DNA of 64,000 nt, from the NCBI RefSeq assembly GCF_902167145.1, contig NW_023367367.1, forward strand, positions 1 through 64,000. The letters are read 5' to 3'. Both the position numbers and the translations under genes were made by a program. The notes under the pieces were generated by a model that worked only from the letters and a program-made list of their open reading frames with translations, ran no database searches and was not told the DNA's origin. Origin of the DNA: Zea mays (Eukaryota; Streptophyta; Magnoliopsida; Poales; Poaceae). This document shows, piece by piece, positions 13,236-26,859 of this stretch. Numbering within the stretch: position 1 is the stretch's first letter; every line of letters starts with the position of its first letter.

Positions 13236-15480
13236 CCACACAACCCCCATTTTCCCGAAAATAGCCATGAACGACCATTTTCAATAATACCGAAGGCTAA
13301 CACCTACGGATTTTTGACCAAGAAATGGTCTCCACCAGAAATCCAAGAATGTGATCTATGGCAAGGAAACATATGTGGGGTGAGGTGTATGAGCCTCTAG
13401 TCGATGATCAATGGCCACACAACCCCCATTTTTGTCGAAAATAGCCATGAATGACCATTTTCAAAAATACCAAAGGCTAACACGTACGGATTTTTGACCA
13501 AGACATGGTCTCCACCAGAAATCCAAGAATGTGATCTATGGCAAGGAAACATATGTGGGGTGAGGTGTAAGAGCCTCTGGTCGATGATCAATGGCCACAC
13601 AACCCCCATTTTGCCGAAAGTAGCCATGAACGACCATTTTCAATAATACCGAAGGCTAACACGTACGAGTTTTTGACCAAGAAATGGTTTCCACCAGAAA
13701 TCCAAGAATGTAATCTATGGCAAGGAAACATATGTGGGGTGAGGTTTATGAGCCTCTGGTCGACGATCAATGGCCACACAACCCCCATTTTTTTATGAAA
13801 ATAGCCATGAGCGACCATTTTGAATAATATTAGAGGCTAAGACCTACGGATTTTTGACCAAGAAATGGTCTCCACCAGAAATCCTAGAATGTGATCTATG
13901 GCAAGGAAACATATGTGGGGTGAGGTGTATGAGCCTCTAGTCGATGATAAATGGCCACACAACCCCCATTTTTTATGAAAATAGCCATGAGCGACCTTGA
14001 AAATAGCCATGAGCGACCATTTTCAATAATACTAGAGGCTAACACCTACGAATTTTAGACCAAGAAATGGTCTCCACCAGAAATCAAAGAATGTGATCTA
14101 TGGCAAGGAAACATATGTGGGGTGAGGTGTATGAGCCTCTAGTCGATGATAAATGGCCACACAACCCCCATTTTTTATGAAAATAGCCATGAGCGACCTT
14201 GAAAATAGCCATGAGCGACCATTTTCAATAATACTAGAGGCTAACACCTACGGATTTTAGACCAAGAAATGGTCTCCACCAGAATTCCAAGAATGTGATC
14301 TATGGTAAGGAAACATATGTGGGGTGAGGTGTACGAGCCTCTTGTCGATGATCAATGGCCACACAACCCCCATTTTTATGAAAATAGCCATGAGCGACCA
14401 TTTTCAATAATACTAGAGGCTAACACCTACGGATTTTAGACCAAGAAATGGTCTCCACCAGAAATCCAAGAATGTGATCTATGGCAAGGAAACATATGTG
14501 GGGTGAGGTGTATGAGCGTCTAGTCGATGATCAATGGCCACACAACCCCCATTTTGCCGAAAATAGCCATGAACGTCCATTTTCAATAATACCGAAGGCT
14601 AACACGTACGAGTTTTTGACCAAGAAATGGTCTCCACCAGAAATCCAAGAATGTGATCTATGGCAAGGAAACATATGTGGGGTGAGGTGTATGAGCCTCT
14701 GGTCGACGATCAATGGCCACACAACCCCCATTTTTGTCGAAAATAGCCATGAATGACCATTTACAATAATACCGAAGGCTAACACCTACGGATTTTTGAC
14801 CAAGAAATGGTCTCCACCAGAAATCCATGAATGTGATCTATGGCAAGGAAACATATGTGGGGTCAGGTGTATGAGCCTCTGGTCGATGATCAATGGCCAC
14901 ACAACCCCCATTTTTGTCGAAAATAGCCATGAACGACCATTTTCAATAATATCGAAGGCTAACACCTACGGATTTTTGACCAAGAAATGGTCTCCACCAG
15001 AAATCCAAGAATGTGATCTATGGCAAGGAAACATATGTGGGGTGAGGTGTATGAGCCCTTGGTCGATGATCAATGGCCACATAACCCCCATTTTTGTCGA
15101 AAATAGCCATGAACGACCATTTTCAATAATACCGAAGGCTAACACGTATGGATTTTCGACCAAGAAATGGTCTCCACCAGAAATCCGATAATGTGATCTA
15201 TGGCAAGGAAACATATGTGAGGTGAGGTGTACGAGCCTCTGGTCGATGATCAATGGCCACACAATCCCCATTTTTGTCAAAAATAGCCATGAACGACCAT
15301 TTTCAATAATACCGAAGGCTAACACCTACGGATTTTTGACCAAGAAATGGTCTCCACCATAAATCCAAGAATGTGATCTATGGCAAGGAAACATATGTGC
15401 AGTGAGGTGTATGAGCCTCTGGTCGATGATCAATGGCCACACAACCCCCATTTTGTCAAAAATAGCCATGAACGACCATT
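13236..15480 (+). repeat. knob180 block, + orientation (~12 monomers)
   Basis: Forward monomers of all three forms. The block ends in gccatgaacgaccatt (15465-15480), directly before the array folds back on itself. No gene is supported. Confidence 0.95.
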
Positions 15481-15519
15481 AGCCTTTGGTATTTTTGAAA
15501 ATGGTCGTTCATGGCTATT
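15461..15519. repeat. Foldback junction (+ to -) with 19 bp loop
   Basis: aatagccatgaacgaccatt (15461-15480) has its exact reverse complement at 15500-15519, separated by agcctttggtatttttgaa. Outward the two sides remain inverted copies with a few mismatches as far as I compared (about 15420 to 15560). This marks the entry into the long minus-orientation block. Confidence 0.88.
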
Positions 15520-15829
15520 TTCGACAAAAATGGGGGTTGTGTGGCCATTGATCATCAACTAGAGGCTCATACACCTCACCCCACATATGTTTCCTTGCCA
15601 TAGATCACATTCTTGGATTTCTGGTGAGACCATTTCTTGGTCAAAAATCTGTAGGTGTTAGCCTTCGGTATTATTGAAAATGGTCGTTCATGGCTATTTT
15701 CGACAAAAAATGGGGGTTGTGTGGCCATTGATCATCGACCAGACGCTCATACACCTCACCCCACATATGTTTCCTTGCCATAGATCACATTCTTGGATTT
15801 CTGGTGGAGACCATTTCTTGGTTAAAAAC

Positions 15830-18800
15830 TCGTACGTGTTAGCCTTCGGTATTATTGAAAATGGTCGTTCATGGCTATTTTCGACAAAAATTAGGGTTGT
15901 GTGGCCATTGATCGTCGACCAGAGGCTCATACACCTCACCCCACATATGTTTCCTTGCCATAGATCACATTCTTGGATTTCTGGTGGAGACCATTTCTTG
16001 GTCAAAAATCCGTAGGTGTTAGCCTTCGATATTATTGAAAATGGTCGTTCATGGCTATTTTCGACAAAAATGGGGGTTGTGTGGCCATTGATCATCGACC
16101 AGAGGCTCATACACCTCACCCCACATATGTTTCCTTGCCATAGATCACATTCTTGGATTTCTGGTGGAGACCATTTCTTGGTCAAAAATCCGTAGGTGTT
16201 AGCCTTCGGTATTATTGAAAATGGTCGTTCATGGCTATTTTCGACAAAAATGGGGGTTGTGTGGCCATTGATCATCGACCAGACGCTCATACACCTCACC
16301 CCACATATGTTTCCTTGCCATAGATCACATTCTTGGATTTCTGGTGGAGACCATTTCTTGGTCTAAAATCCGTAGGTGTTAGCCTCTAGTATTATTGAAA
16401 ATGGTCGCTCATGGCTATTTTCAAGGTCGCTCATGGCTATTTTCATAAAAAATGGGGGTTGTGTGGCCATTTATCATCGACTAGAGGCTCATAAACCTCA
16501 CCCCACATATGTTTCCTTGCCATAGATTACATTCTTGGATTTCTGGTGGAAACCATTTCTTGGTTAAAAACTCGTACGTGTTAGCCTTCGGTATTATTGA
16601 AAATGGTCATTCATGGCTATTGATCGTCGACCAGAGGCTCATACACCTCACCCCACATATGTTTCCTTGTCGTAGATCACATTCTTGGATTTCTGGTGGA
16701 GACCATTTCTTGGTCAAAAATCCGTAGGTGTTAGCCTTCGATATTATTGAAAATGGTCGTTCATGGCTATTTTCGACAAAAATTTGGGTTGTGTGGCCAT
16801 TGATCATCGACCAGAGGCTCATACACCTCACCCCACATATGTTTCCTTGCCATAGATCAGATTTCTGGTGGAAACCATTTCTTGGTCAAAAATCCGTAGG
16901 TGTTAGCCTTCGGTATTATTGAAAATGGTCGTTCATGGCTATTTTCGGCAAAATGCGGGTTGTGTGGCCATTGATCATCGACCAGAGGCTCGTACACCTC
17001 ACCCCACATATGTTTCCTTGCCATAGATCACATTCTTGGATTTCTGGTGGAGACCATTTCTTGGTCAAAAATCCGTAGGTGTTAGCCTTCGGTATTATTG
17101 AAAATGGTCATTCATGACTATTTTCGACAAAAATGGGGGTTGTGTGGCCATCGATCATCGACCAGAGGCTCATACACCTCACCCCACATATGTTTCCTTG
17201 CCATAGATCACATTCTTGGATTTCTGGTGGAGACCATTTCTTGGTCAAAAATCCGTAGGTGTTAGCCTTCGATATTATTGAAAATGGTCGTTCATGGCTA
17301 TTTTCGACAAAAATGGGGGTTGGGTGGCCATTGATCATCGACCAGAGGCTCATACACCTCACCCCACATATGTTTCCTTGCCATAGATTACATTCTTGGA
17401 TTTCTGGTGGAGACCATTTCTTGGTCTAAAATCCGTAGGTGTTAGCCTCTAGTATTATTGAAAATGGTCGCTCATGGCTATTTTCATAAAAAATGGGGGT
17501 TGTGTGGCCATTGATCATCGACCAGAGGCTCGTACACCTCACCCCACATATGTTTCCTTGCCATAGATTACATTCTTGGATTTCTGGTGGAAACCATTTC
17601 TTGGTTAAAAACTCGTACGTGTTAGCCTTCGGTATTATTGAAAATGGTCATTCATGGCTATTTTCGGCAAAATGGGGGTTGTGTGGCCATTGATCATCGA
17701 CCAGAGGCTCATACACCTCACCCCACATATGTTTCCTTGCCATAGATCACATTCTTGGATTTCTGGTGGAGACCATTTCTTGGTCAAAAATCCGTAGGTC
17801 TTAACCTCTAGTATTATTGAAAATGGTCGCTCATGGCTATTTTCATAAACAATGGGGGTTGTGTGGCCATTTATCATCGACTAGAGGCTCATAAACCTCA
17901 CCCCACATATGTTTCCTTGCCATAGATCACATTCTTGGATTTCTGGTGGAGATCATTTCTTGGTTAAAAACTCGTACGTGTTAGCCTTCGGTATTATTGA
18001 AAATGGTCCTTCATGGCTATTTTCGACAAAAATTAGGGTTCTGTGGCCATTGATCGTCGACCAGAGGCTCATACACCTCACCCCACATATGTTTCCTTGC
18101 CATAGATCACATTCTTGGATTTCTGGTGGAGACCATTTCTTGGTCAAAAATCCGTAGGTGTTAGCCTTCGATATTATTGAAAATGGTCGTTCATGGCTAT
18201 TTTCGACAAAAATGGGGGTTGTGTGGCCATTGATCATCGACCAGAGGCTCATACACCTCACCCCACATATGTTTCCTTGCCATAGATCACATTCTTGGAT
18301 TTCTGGTGGAGACCATTTCTTGGTCAAAAATCCGTAGGTGTTAGCCTTCGGTATTATTGAAAATGGTCGTTCATGGCTATTTTCGACAAAAATGGGGGTT
18401 GTGTGGCCATTGATCATCGACCAGACGCTCATACACCTCACCCCACATATGTTTCCTTGCCATAGATCACATTCTTGGATTTCTGGTGGAGACCATTTCT
18501 TGGTCTAAAATCCGTAGGTGTTAGCCTCTAGTATTATTGAAAATGGTCGCTCATGGCTATTTTCAAGGTCGCTCATGGCTATTTTCATAAAAAATGGGGG
18601 TTGTGTGGCCATTTATCATCGACTAGAGGCTCATAAACCTCACCCCACATATGTTTCCTTGCCATAGATTACATTCTTGGATTTCTGGTGGAAACCATTT
18701 CTTGGTTAAAAACTCGTACGTGTTAGCCTTCGGTATTATTGAAAATGGTCATTCATGGCTATTTTCGGCAAAATGGGGGTTGTGTGGCCATTGATCGTCG

Positions 18801-19650
18801 ACCAGAGGCTCATACACCTCACCCCACATATGTTTCCTTGTCGTAGATCACATTCTTGGATTTCTGGTGGAGACCATTTCTTGGTCAAAAATCCGTAGGT
18901 GTTAGCCTTCGATATTATTGAAAATGGTCGTTCATGGCTATTTTCGACAAAAATGGGGGTTGTGTGGCCATTGATCATCGACCAGAGGCTCATACACCTC
19001 ACCCCACATATGTTTCCTTGCCATAGATTACATTCTTGGATTTCTGGTGGAGACCATTTCTTGGTCTAAAATCCGTAGGTGTTAGCCTCTAGTATTATTG
19101 AAAATGGTCGCTCATGGCTATTTTCATAAAAAATGGGGGTTGTGTGGCCATTGATCATCGACCAGAGGCTCGTACACCTCACCCCACATATGTTTCCTTG
19201 CCATAGATTACATTCTTGGATTTCTGGTGGAAACCATTTCTTGGTTAAAAACTCGTACGTGTTAGCCTTCGGTATTATTGAAAATGGTCATTCATGGCTA
19301 TTTTCGGCAAAATGGGGGTTGTGTGGCCATTGATCATCGACCAGAGGCTCATACACCTCACCCCACATATGTTTCCTTGCCATAGATCACATTCTTGGAT
19401 TTCTGGTGGAGACCATTTCTTGGTCAAAAATCCGTAGGTCTTAGCCTCTAGTATTATTGAAAATGGTCGCTCCTGGCTATTTTCATAAAAAATGGGGGTT
19501 GTGTGGCCATTTATCATCGACTAGAGGCTCATAAACCTCACCCCACATATGTTTCCTTGCCATAGATCACATTCTTGGATTTCTGGTGGAGACCATTTCT
19601 TGGTTAAAAACTCGTACGTGTTAGCCTTCGGTATTATTGAAAATGGTCGT
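15830..19650 (-). repeat. Higher-order duplications (2142 and 1640 bp offsets)
   Basis: The stretch from about 15.83 to 16.6 kb recurs at about 17.97-18.75 kb. A diagnostic aaaaattaggg variant at 15886 reappears at 18028, an offset of 2142 bp. Separately, about 17.2-18.0 kb recurs at 18.85-19.65 kb with an offset of 1640 bp, close to nine monomers; the paired variants include attacattc, the tttggtctaaaatcc form and ggtggaaacc in the same order. Endpoints are approximate because they were aligned by eye. Confidence 0.75.
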
Positions 19651-22600
19651 TCATGGCTATTTTCGGCAAAATGGGGGTTGTGTGGCCATTGATCATCGAC
19701 CAGAGGCTCGTACACCTCACCCCACATATGTTTCCTTGCCATAGATCACATTCTTGGATTTCTGGTGGAGACCATTTCTTGGTAAAAAATCCGTACGTGT
19801 TAGCCTTTGGTATTTTTGAAAATGGTTCATGGCTATTTTCGACAAAAATGGGGGTTGTGTGGCCATTGATCATCGACTAGAGGCTCATACACCTCACCCC
19901 ACATATGTTTCCTTGCCATAGATCACATTCTTGGATTTCTTGTGGAGACCATTTCTTGGTCAAAAATCTGTAGGTGTTAGCCTTCGTTATTATTGAAAAT
20001 GGTCGTTCATGGCTATTTTCGACAAAAATGGGGGTTGTGTGGCCATTGATCATCGACCAGAGGCTCATACACCTCACCCCACATATGTTTCCTTGTCGTA
20101 GATCACATTCTTGGATTTCTGGTGGAGACCATTTCTTGGTCAAAAATCCGTAGGTGTTAGCCTCTAGTATTATTGAAAATGGTCGCTCATGGCTATTTTC
20201 AAGGTCGCTCATGGCTATTTTCATAAAAAATGGGTGTTGTGTGGCCATTTATCATCGATTAGAGGCTCATAAACCTCACCCCACATATGTTTCCTTATCG
20301 TAGATCACATTCTTGGATTTCTGGTGGAGACCATTTCTTGGTCAAAAATCCGTAGGTCTTAGCCTCTAGTATTATTGAAAATGGTCGCTCATGGCTATTT
20401 TCAAGGTCGCTCATGGCTATTTTCATAAAAAATGGGGGTTGTGTGGCCATTGATCGTCGACCAGAGGCTCATACACCTCACCCCACATATGTTTCCTTGC
20501 CATAGATCACATTCTTGGATTTCTGGTGGAGACCATTTTTTGTTAAAAATTCGTACGTGTTAGCCTTTGGTATTTTTGAAAATGGTCATTCATGGGTATT
20601 TTCATAAAAATGGGGGTTGTGTGGCCATTGATCATCGATCAGAGGCTCATACACCTCACCCCACATATGTTTCCTTGTCGTAGATCACATTCTTGGATTT
20701 CTGGTGGAGACCATTTATTGGTCAAAAATCCGTAGGTGTTAGCCTTCGATATTATTGAAAATGGTCGTTCATGGCTATTTTCGACAAAAATGGGGGTTGT
20801 GTGGCCATTGATCATCGACCAGAGGCTCATACACCTCACCCCACATATGTTTCCTTGCCATAGATCACATTCTTGGATTTCTGGTGGAGACCATTTCTTG
20901 GTCAAAAATCCGTAGGTCTTAGCCTTCGGTATTATTGAAAATGGTCATTCATGGCTATTTTTGGCAAAATGGGGGTTGTGTGGCCATTGATCGTCGACTA
21001 GAGGCTCATACACCTCACCCCACATATGTTTCCTTGCCATAGATCACATTCTTGGATTTCTGGTGGAGACCATTTCTTGGTTAAAAATCCGTACGTGTTA
21101 GCTTTTGGTATTTTTGAAAATGGTCATTCATGGATATTTTCATAAAAAATGGGGGTTGTGTGGCCATTGATCATCGACCAGAGGCTCATACACCTCACCC
21201 CACATATGTTTCCTTGTCGTAGATCACATTCTTGGATTTCTGGTGGAGGCCATTTCTTGGTCAAAAATCCGTAGGTGTTAGCCTTCGGTATTATTGAAAA
21301 TGGTCGTTCATGGCTATTTTCGACAAAAATGGGGGTTGTGTGCCATTGATCATCGACCAGAGGCTCATACACCTCACCCCACATATGTTTCCTTGCCATA
21401 TATCACATTCTTGGATTTCTGGTGGAGACCATTTCTTGGTCAAAAATCCGTAGGTCTTAGCCTTCGGTATTATTGAAAATGGTCATTCATGGCTATTTTC
21501 GGCAAAATGGGGGTTGTGTGGCCATTGATCGTCGACCAGAGGCTCATACACCTCACCCCACATATGTTTCCTTGCCATAGATCACATTCTTGGATTTCTG
21601 GTGGAGACCATTTCTTGGTTAAAAATCCGTACGTGTTAGCCTTTGGTATTTTTGAAAATGGTCATTCATGGCTATTTTCGACAAAAATGGGGGTTGTGTG
21701 GCCATTGATCATCGACTAGAGGCTCATACACCTCACCCCACATATGTTTCCTTGCCATAGATCACATTCTTGGATTTCTGGTGGAGACCATTTCTTGGTC
21801 AAAAATCCGTAGGTGTTAGCCCTCGGTATTATTGAAAATGGTCGTTCATGGCTATTTTCGACAAAAATGGGGGTTGTGTGGCCATTGATCATCGACCAGA
21901 CGCTCATACACCTCACCCCACATATGTTTCCTTGCCATAGATCACATTCTTGGATTTCTGGTGGAGACCATTTCTTGGTCTAAAATTCGTAGGTGTTAGC
22001 CTCTAGTATTATTGAAAATGGTCGTCGACCAGAGGCTCATACACCTCACCCCACATATGTTTCCTTGCCATAGATCACATTCTTGGATTTCTGGTGGAGA
22101 CCATTTCTTGGTCAAAAATCCATAGGTGTTAGCCTTCAGTGTCATTGAAAATAGTCATTCATGGCTATTTTCGACAAAAATGGGGGTTGTGTGGCCATTG
22201 ATCATCGACCAGAGGCTCATACACCTCACCCCACATATGTTTCCTTGCCATAGATCACATTCTTGGATTTCTGGTGGAGACCATTTCTTTGTCAAAAATC
22301 CGTACGTGTTAGCCTCTAGTATTATTGAAAATGGTCGCTCATGGCTATTTTCAAGGTCGCTCATGGCTATTTTCATAAAAAATGGGGGTTGTGTGGCCAT
22401 TGATCATCGACCAGAGGCTCATACACCTCACCCCACATATGTTTCCTTGCCATAGATCACATTCTTGGATTTCTGGTGGAGACCATTTCTTGGTCAAAAA
22501 TCCGTAGGTGTTAGCCTTTGGTATTATTGTAAATGGTCATTCATGGCTATTTTCGACAAAAATGGGGGTTGTGTGGCCATTGATCATCGACCAGACGCTC

Positions 22601-24241
22601 ATACACCTCACCCCACATATGTTTCCTTGTCGTAGATCACATTCTTGGATTTCTGGTGGAGACCATTTCTTGGTCAAAAATCCGTAGGTGTTAGCCTTTG
22701 GTATTATTGAAAATGGTCGTTCATGGCTATTTTCGACAAAAATGGGGGTTGTGTGGCCATTGATCATCGACCAGAGGCTCGTACACCTCACCCCACATAT
22801 GTTTCCTTGCCATAGATCACATTCTTGGATTTCTGGTGGAGACCATTTCTTGGTCAAAAACTCGTACGTGTTAGCCTTCGGTATTATTGAAAATGGTCGT
22901 TCATGGCTATTTTCGACAAAAATGGGGGTTGTGTTGCCATTGATCATCGACCAGAGGCTCGTACACTTCACCCCACATATGTTTTCTTGCCATAGATCAT
23001 AATCTTGGATTTCTCGTGGAGACCATTTGTTGGTCAAAAATTCATAGGTGTTAGCCTTCAGTGTCATTGAAAATGGTCATTCGTGGCTATTTTCGACAAA
23101 AAATGGGGGTTGTGTCGCCATTGATCATCGACCAGAGGATCGTACACCTCACCCCACATAAGTTTCCTTGCCATATATCACATTCTTGGATTTCTGGTGG
23201 AGACCATTTCTTGGTCAAAAATCCGTAGGTGTTAGCCTTCGGTATTATTGAAAATGGTCGTTCATGGCTACTTTCGACAAAAATGAGGGTTGTGTGGCAA
23301 TTGATCATCGACCAAAGGCTCATACACCTCACCCACATGTGTTTCCTTGCCATAGACCACATTCTTGGATTTCTGGTGGTGACCATTTCTTGGTCAAAAA
23401 TCCGTAGGTGTTAGCCTTCGGTATTATTGAAAATAGTCGTTCATGGCTATTTTCGAAAAAAGGGGGTTGTGTGGCCATTTAACATCGACCAGAGGCTCGT
23501 ACACCTCACCCCACATATGTTTAATTGCCATAGATCACAATCTTGGATTTCTCGTGGAGACCATTTCTTGGTCAAAAATCCGTACGTGTTAGCCTTCGGT
23601 ATTATTGAAAATGGTCGTTCATGGCTGTTTTCGACAAAAATGGGGGTTGTGTGGCCATTGATCATCGACCAGAGGCTCATACACCTCACCCCACATACGT
23701 TTCCTTGCCATAGAGCACACTCTTGGATTTCTGGTGGAGACCATTTCTTGGGCAAAATCCATACGTATTAGCCTTCAGTATTATTGAAAATGGTCGTTGA
23801 TCACTATTTTCGACAAAAAATGGGGGTTGTGTGGCCACTGATCATCGACCAGAGGCTCGTACACCTCACCCCAATATGTTTCCTTGCCATAGATCATATT
23901 CTTGGATTTCTGGTGGAGACGATTTCTTGGTCAAAAATCCGTAGGTGTTAGCCTTCGGAAGTATTGAAAATGGTCGTTCATGGCTATTTTCGACAAAAAT
24001 GGTGGTTGTGTGGCCATTGATCATCGATCTGAGGCTCGTACACCTCACCCCACATATGTTTCCTTGCCATAGATCACATTCTTGGATTTCTGGTGGAGAT
24101 CTTCTCTTGGTCAAAAATCCGTAGTTGTTAGCCTTCGGTATTATTGTAAATGGTCGTTCATGGCTATTTTCGACACAAATGGGGTTGTGTGGCCATTGAT
24201 CTTCGACCAGAGGCTCATACACCTCACCCCACGTATGTTTT

Positions 24242-25373
24242 CTTGCCATAGATCACATTCTTGGATTTCTGGTGGAGACCATTTCTTGGTCAAAAATCCA
24301 TACGTGTTAGCCTTCAGTATTATTGAAAATGGTCGTTGATCACTATTTTCGACAAAAATGGGGGTTGTGTGGCCATTTATCATTGACTAGAGGCTCGTAC
24401 ACTTCACCCCACATACGTTTTCTTGCTATAGATCACATTCTTGGATTTCTGGTGGAGACCATTTCTTGGTCAAAAATCCGTAGGTGTTAGCCTTCGGTAT
24501 TATTGAAAATGGTCGTTCATAGCTATTTTCGACAAAAATGGGGGTTGTGTGGCCATTGATCATCGACCAAAGGCTCATACACCTCACCCCACATATGTTT
24601 CCTTGCCATAGACCACATTCTTGGATTTCTGGTGGAGACCATTTCTGGTCAAAAATCCATAGGTGTTAGCCATCAGTGTCTTTGAAAATTGCTGCTCCTG
24701 GCTATTTTCGACAAAAATGGGGTTGTGTGACCATTGATCATCGACCAGAGGCTCATACACCTCACCCCACATATGTTTCCTTGCCATAGATCACATTCTT
24801 GGATTTCTGGTGGAGACCATTTCTTGGTCAAAAATCCATACGTGTTAGCCTTCAGTATTATTGAAAATGGTCGTTGATCACTATTTTCGACAAAAATGGG
24901 GGTTGTGTGGCCATTTATCATTGACTAGAGGCTCGTACACTTCACCCCACATACGTTTTCTTGCTATAGATCACATTCTTGGATTTCTGGTGGAGACCAT
25001 TTCTTGGTCAAAAATCCGTAGGTGTTAGCCTTCGGTATTATTGAAAATGGTCGTTCATAGCTATTTTCGACAAAAATGGGGGTTGTGTGGCCATTGATCA
25101 TCGACCAAAGGCTCATACACCTCACCCCACATATGTTTCCTTGCCATAGACCACATTCTTGGATTTCTGGTGGAGACCATTTCTGGTCAAAAATCCATAG
25201 GTGTTAGCCATCAGTGTCTTTGAAAATTGCTGCTCCTGGCTATTTTCGACAAAAATGGGGTTGTGTGACCATTGATCATCGACCAGAGGCTCATACACCT
25301 CACCCCACATATGTTTCCTTGCCATAGATCACATTCTTGGATTTCTGGTGGAGACCATTTCTTGGTCAAAAAT
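24242..25373 (-). repeat. 538 bp tandem duplication (three-monomer unit)
   Basis: The 538 bp at about 24242-24779 is repeated at 24780-25317, and identity continues about 55 bp further. The copies share rare variants: ttatcattgactagagg, cacatacgttttcttgc, a one-base-shorter catttctggtc and attgctgctcctggc. I saw no differences between the copies by eye, so this duplication looks very recent although the monomers inside it are divergent. Confidence 0.88.
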
Positions 25374-26859
25374 CTGTAGGTGTTAGCCTTCGGTATTATT
25401 GAAAATGGTCGTTCATGGCTATTTTCATAAAAAATGGGGGGTGTGTGGCCATTTATCATCGACCAGAGGCTCATACACCTCACCCCACATATGTTTCCTT
25501 GCCATAGATTACATTCTTGGATTTCTGGTGGAAACCATTTCTTGGTTAAAAACTCGTACGTGTTAGCCTTCGATATTATTGAAAATGGTCGTTCATGGCT
25601 ATTTTCGACAAAAATGGGGGTTGTGTGGCCATTGATCATCGACCAGAGGCTCATACACCTCACCCCACATATGTTTCCTTGCCATAGATCACATTCTTGG
25701 ATTTATGGTGGAGACCATTTCTTGGTCAAAAATCCGTAGGTGTTAGCCTTCGATATTATTGAAAATGGTCGTTCATGGCTATTTTCGACAAAAATGGGGG
25801 TTGTGTGGCCATTGATCATCGACCAGAGGCTCGTACACCTCACCCCACATATGTTTCCTTGCCATAGATCACATTCTTGGATTTCTGGTGGAGACCATTT
25901 CTTGGTCTAAAATCCGTAGGTGTTAGCCTCTAGTATTATTGAAAATAGTCGCTCATGGCTATTTTCATAAAAAATGGGGGTTGTGTGGCCATTTATCATC
26001 GACTAGAGGCTCATAAACCTCACCCCACATATGTTTCCTTGCCATAGATCACATTCTTGGATTTCTGGTGGAGACCATTTCTTGGTCAAAAATCCGTAGG
26101 TGTTAGCCTTCGATATTATTGAAAATGGTCGTTCATGGCTATTTTCGACAAAAATGGGGGTTGTGTGGCCATTGATCATCGACCAGAGGGTCATACACCT
26201 CACCCCACATATGTTTCCTTGCCATAGATCACATTCTTGGATTTCTGGTGGAGACCATTTCTTGGTCAAAAATCCGTACGTGTTAGCCTTCGGTATTATT
26301 GAAAATGGTCATTCATGGCTATTTTCGGCAAAAATGGGGGTTGTGTGGCCATTGATCATCGACCAGAGGCTCAAACACCTCACCCCACATATGTTTCCTT
26401 GTCGTAGATCACACTCTTGGATTTCTGGTGGAGACCATTTCTTGGTCAAAAATCCGTAGGTGTTAGCCTTCGATATTATTGAAAATGGTCGTTCATGGCT
26501 ATTTTCGACAAAAATGGGGGTTGTGTGGCCATTGATCATCGACCAGAGGCTCATACACCTCACCCCACATATGTTTCCTTGCCATAGATCACATACTTGG
26601 ATTTCAGGTGGAGACCATTTCTTGGTCAAAAATCCGTAGGTCTTAGCCTCTAGTATTATTGAAAATGGTCGCTCATGGCTATTTTCAAGGTCGCTCATGG
26701 CTATTTTCATAAAAAATGGGGGTTGTGTGGCCATTTATCATCGACTAGAGGCTCATAAACCTCACCCCACATATGTTTCCTTGCCATAGATTACATTCTT
26801 GGATTTCTGGTGGAAACCATTTCTTGGTTAAAAACTCGTACGTGTTAGCCTTTGGTATT

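Noticed and set aside
15694..16299. Open frames up to about 200 codons in the satellite, on both strands, with repeated peptide motifs
   Set aside because: A 180 bp period equals 60 codons, so any stop-free frame persists through successive monomers. Frames overlap on both strands, end at ordinary variant positions, and show no domain, promoter or coding bias. They are artefacts of the repeat.
22900..25400. The divergent stretch as a different satellite (for example TR-1)
   Set aside because: Despite more substitutions it aligns along the full 180 bp knob monomer with the same landmarks; TR-1 has a different length of about 350 bp and sequence.
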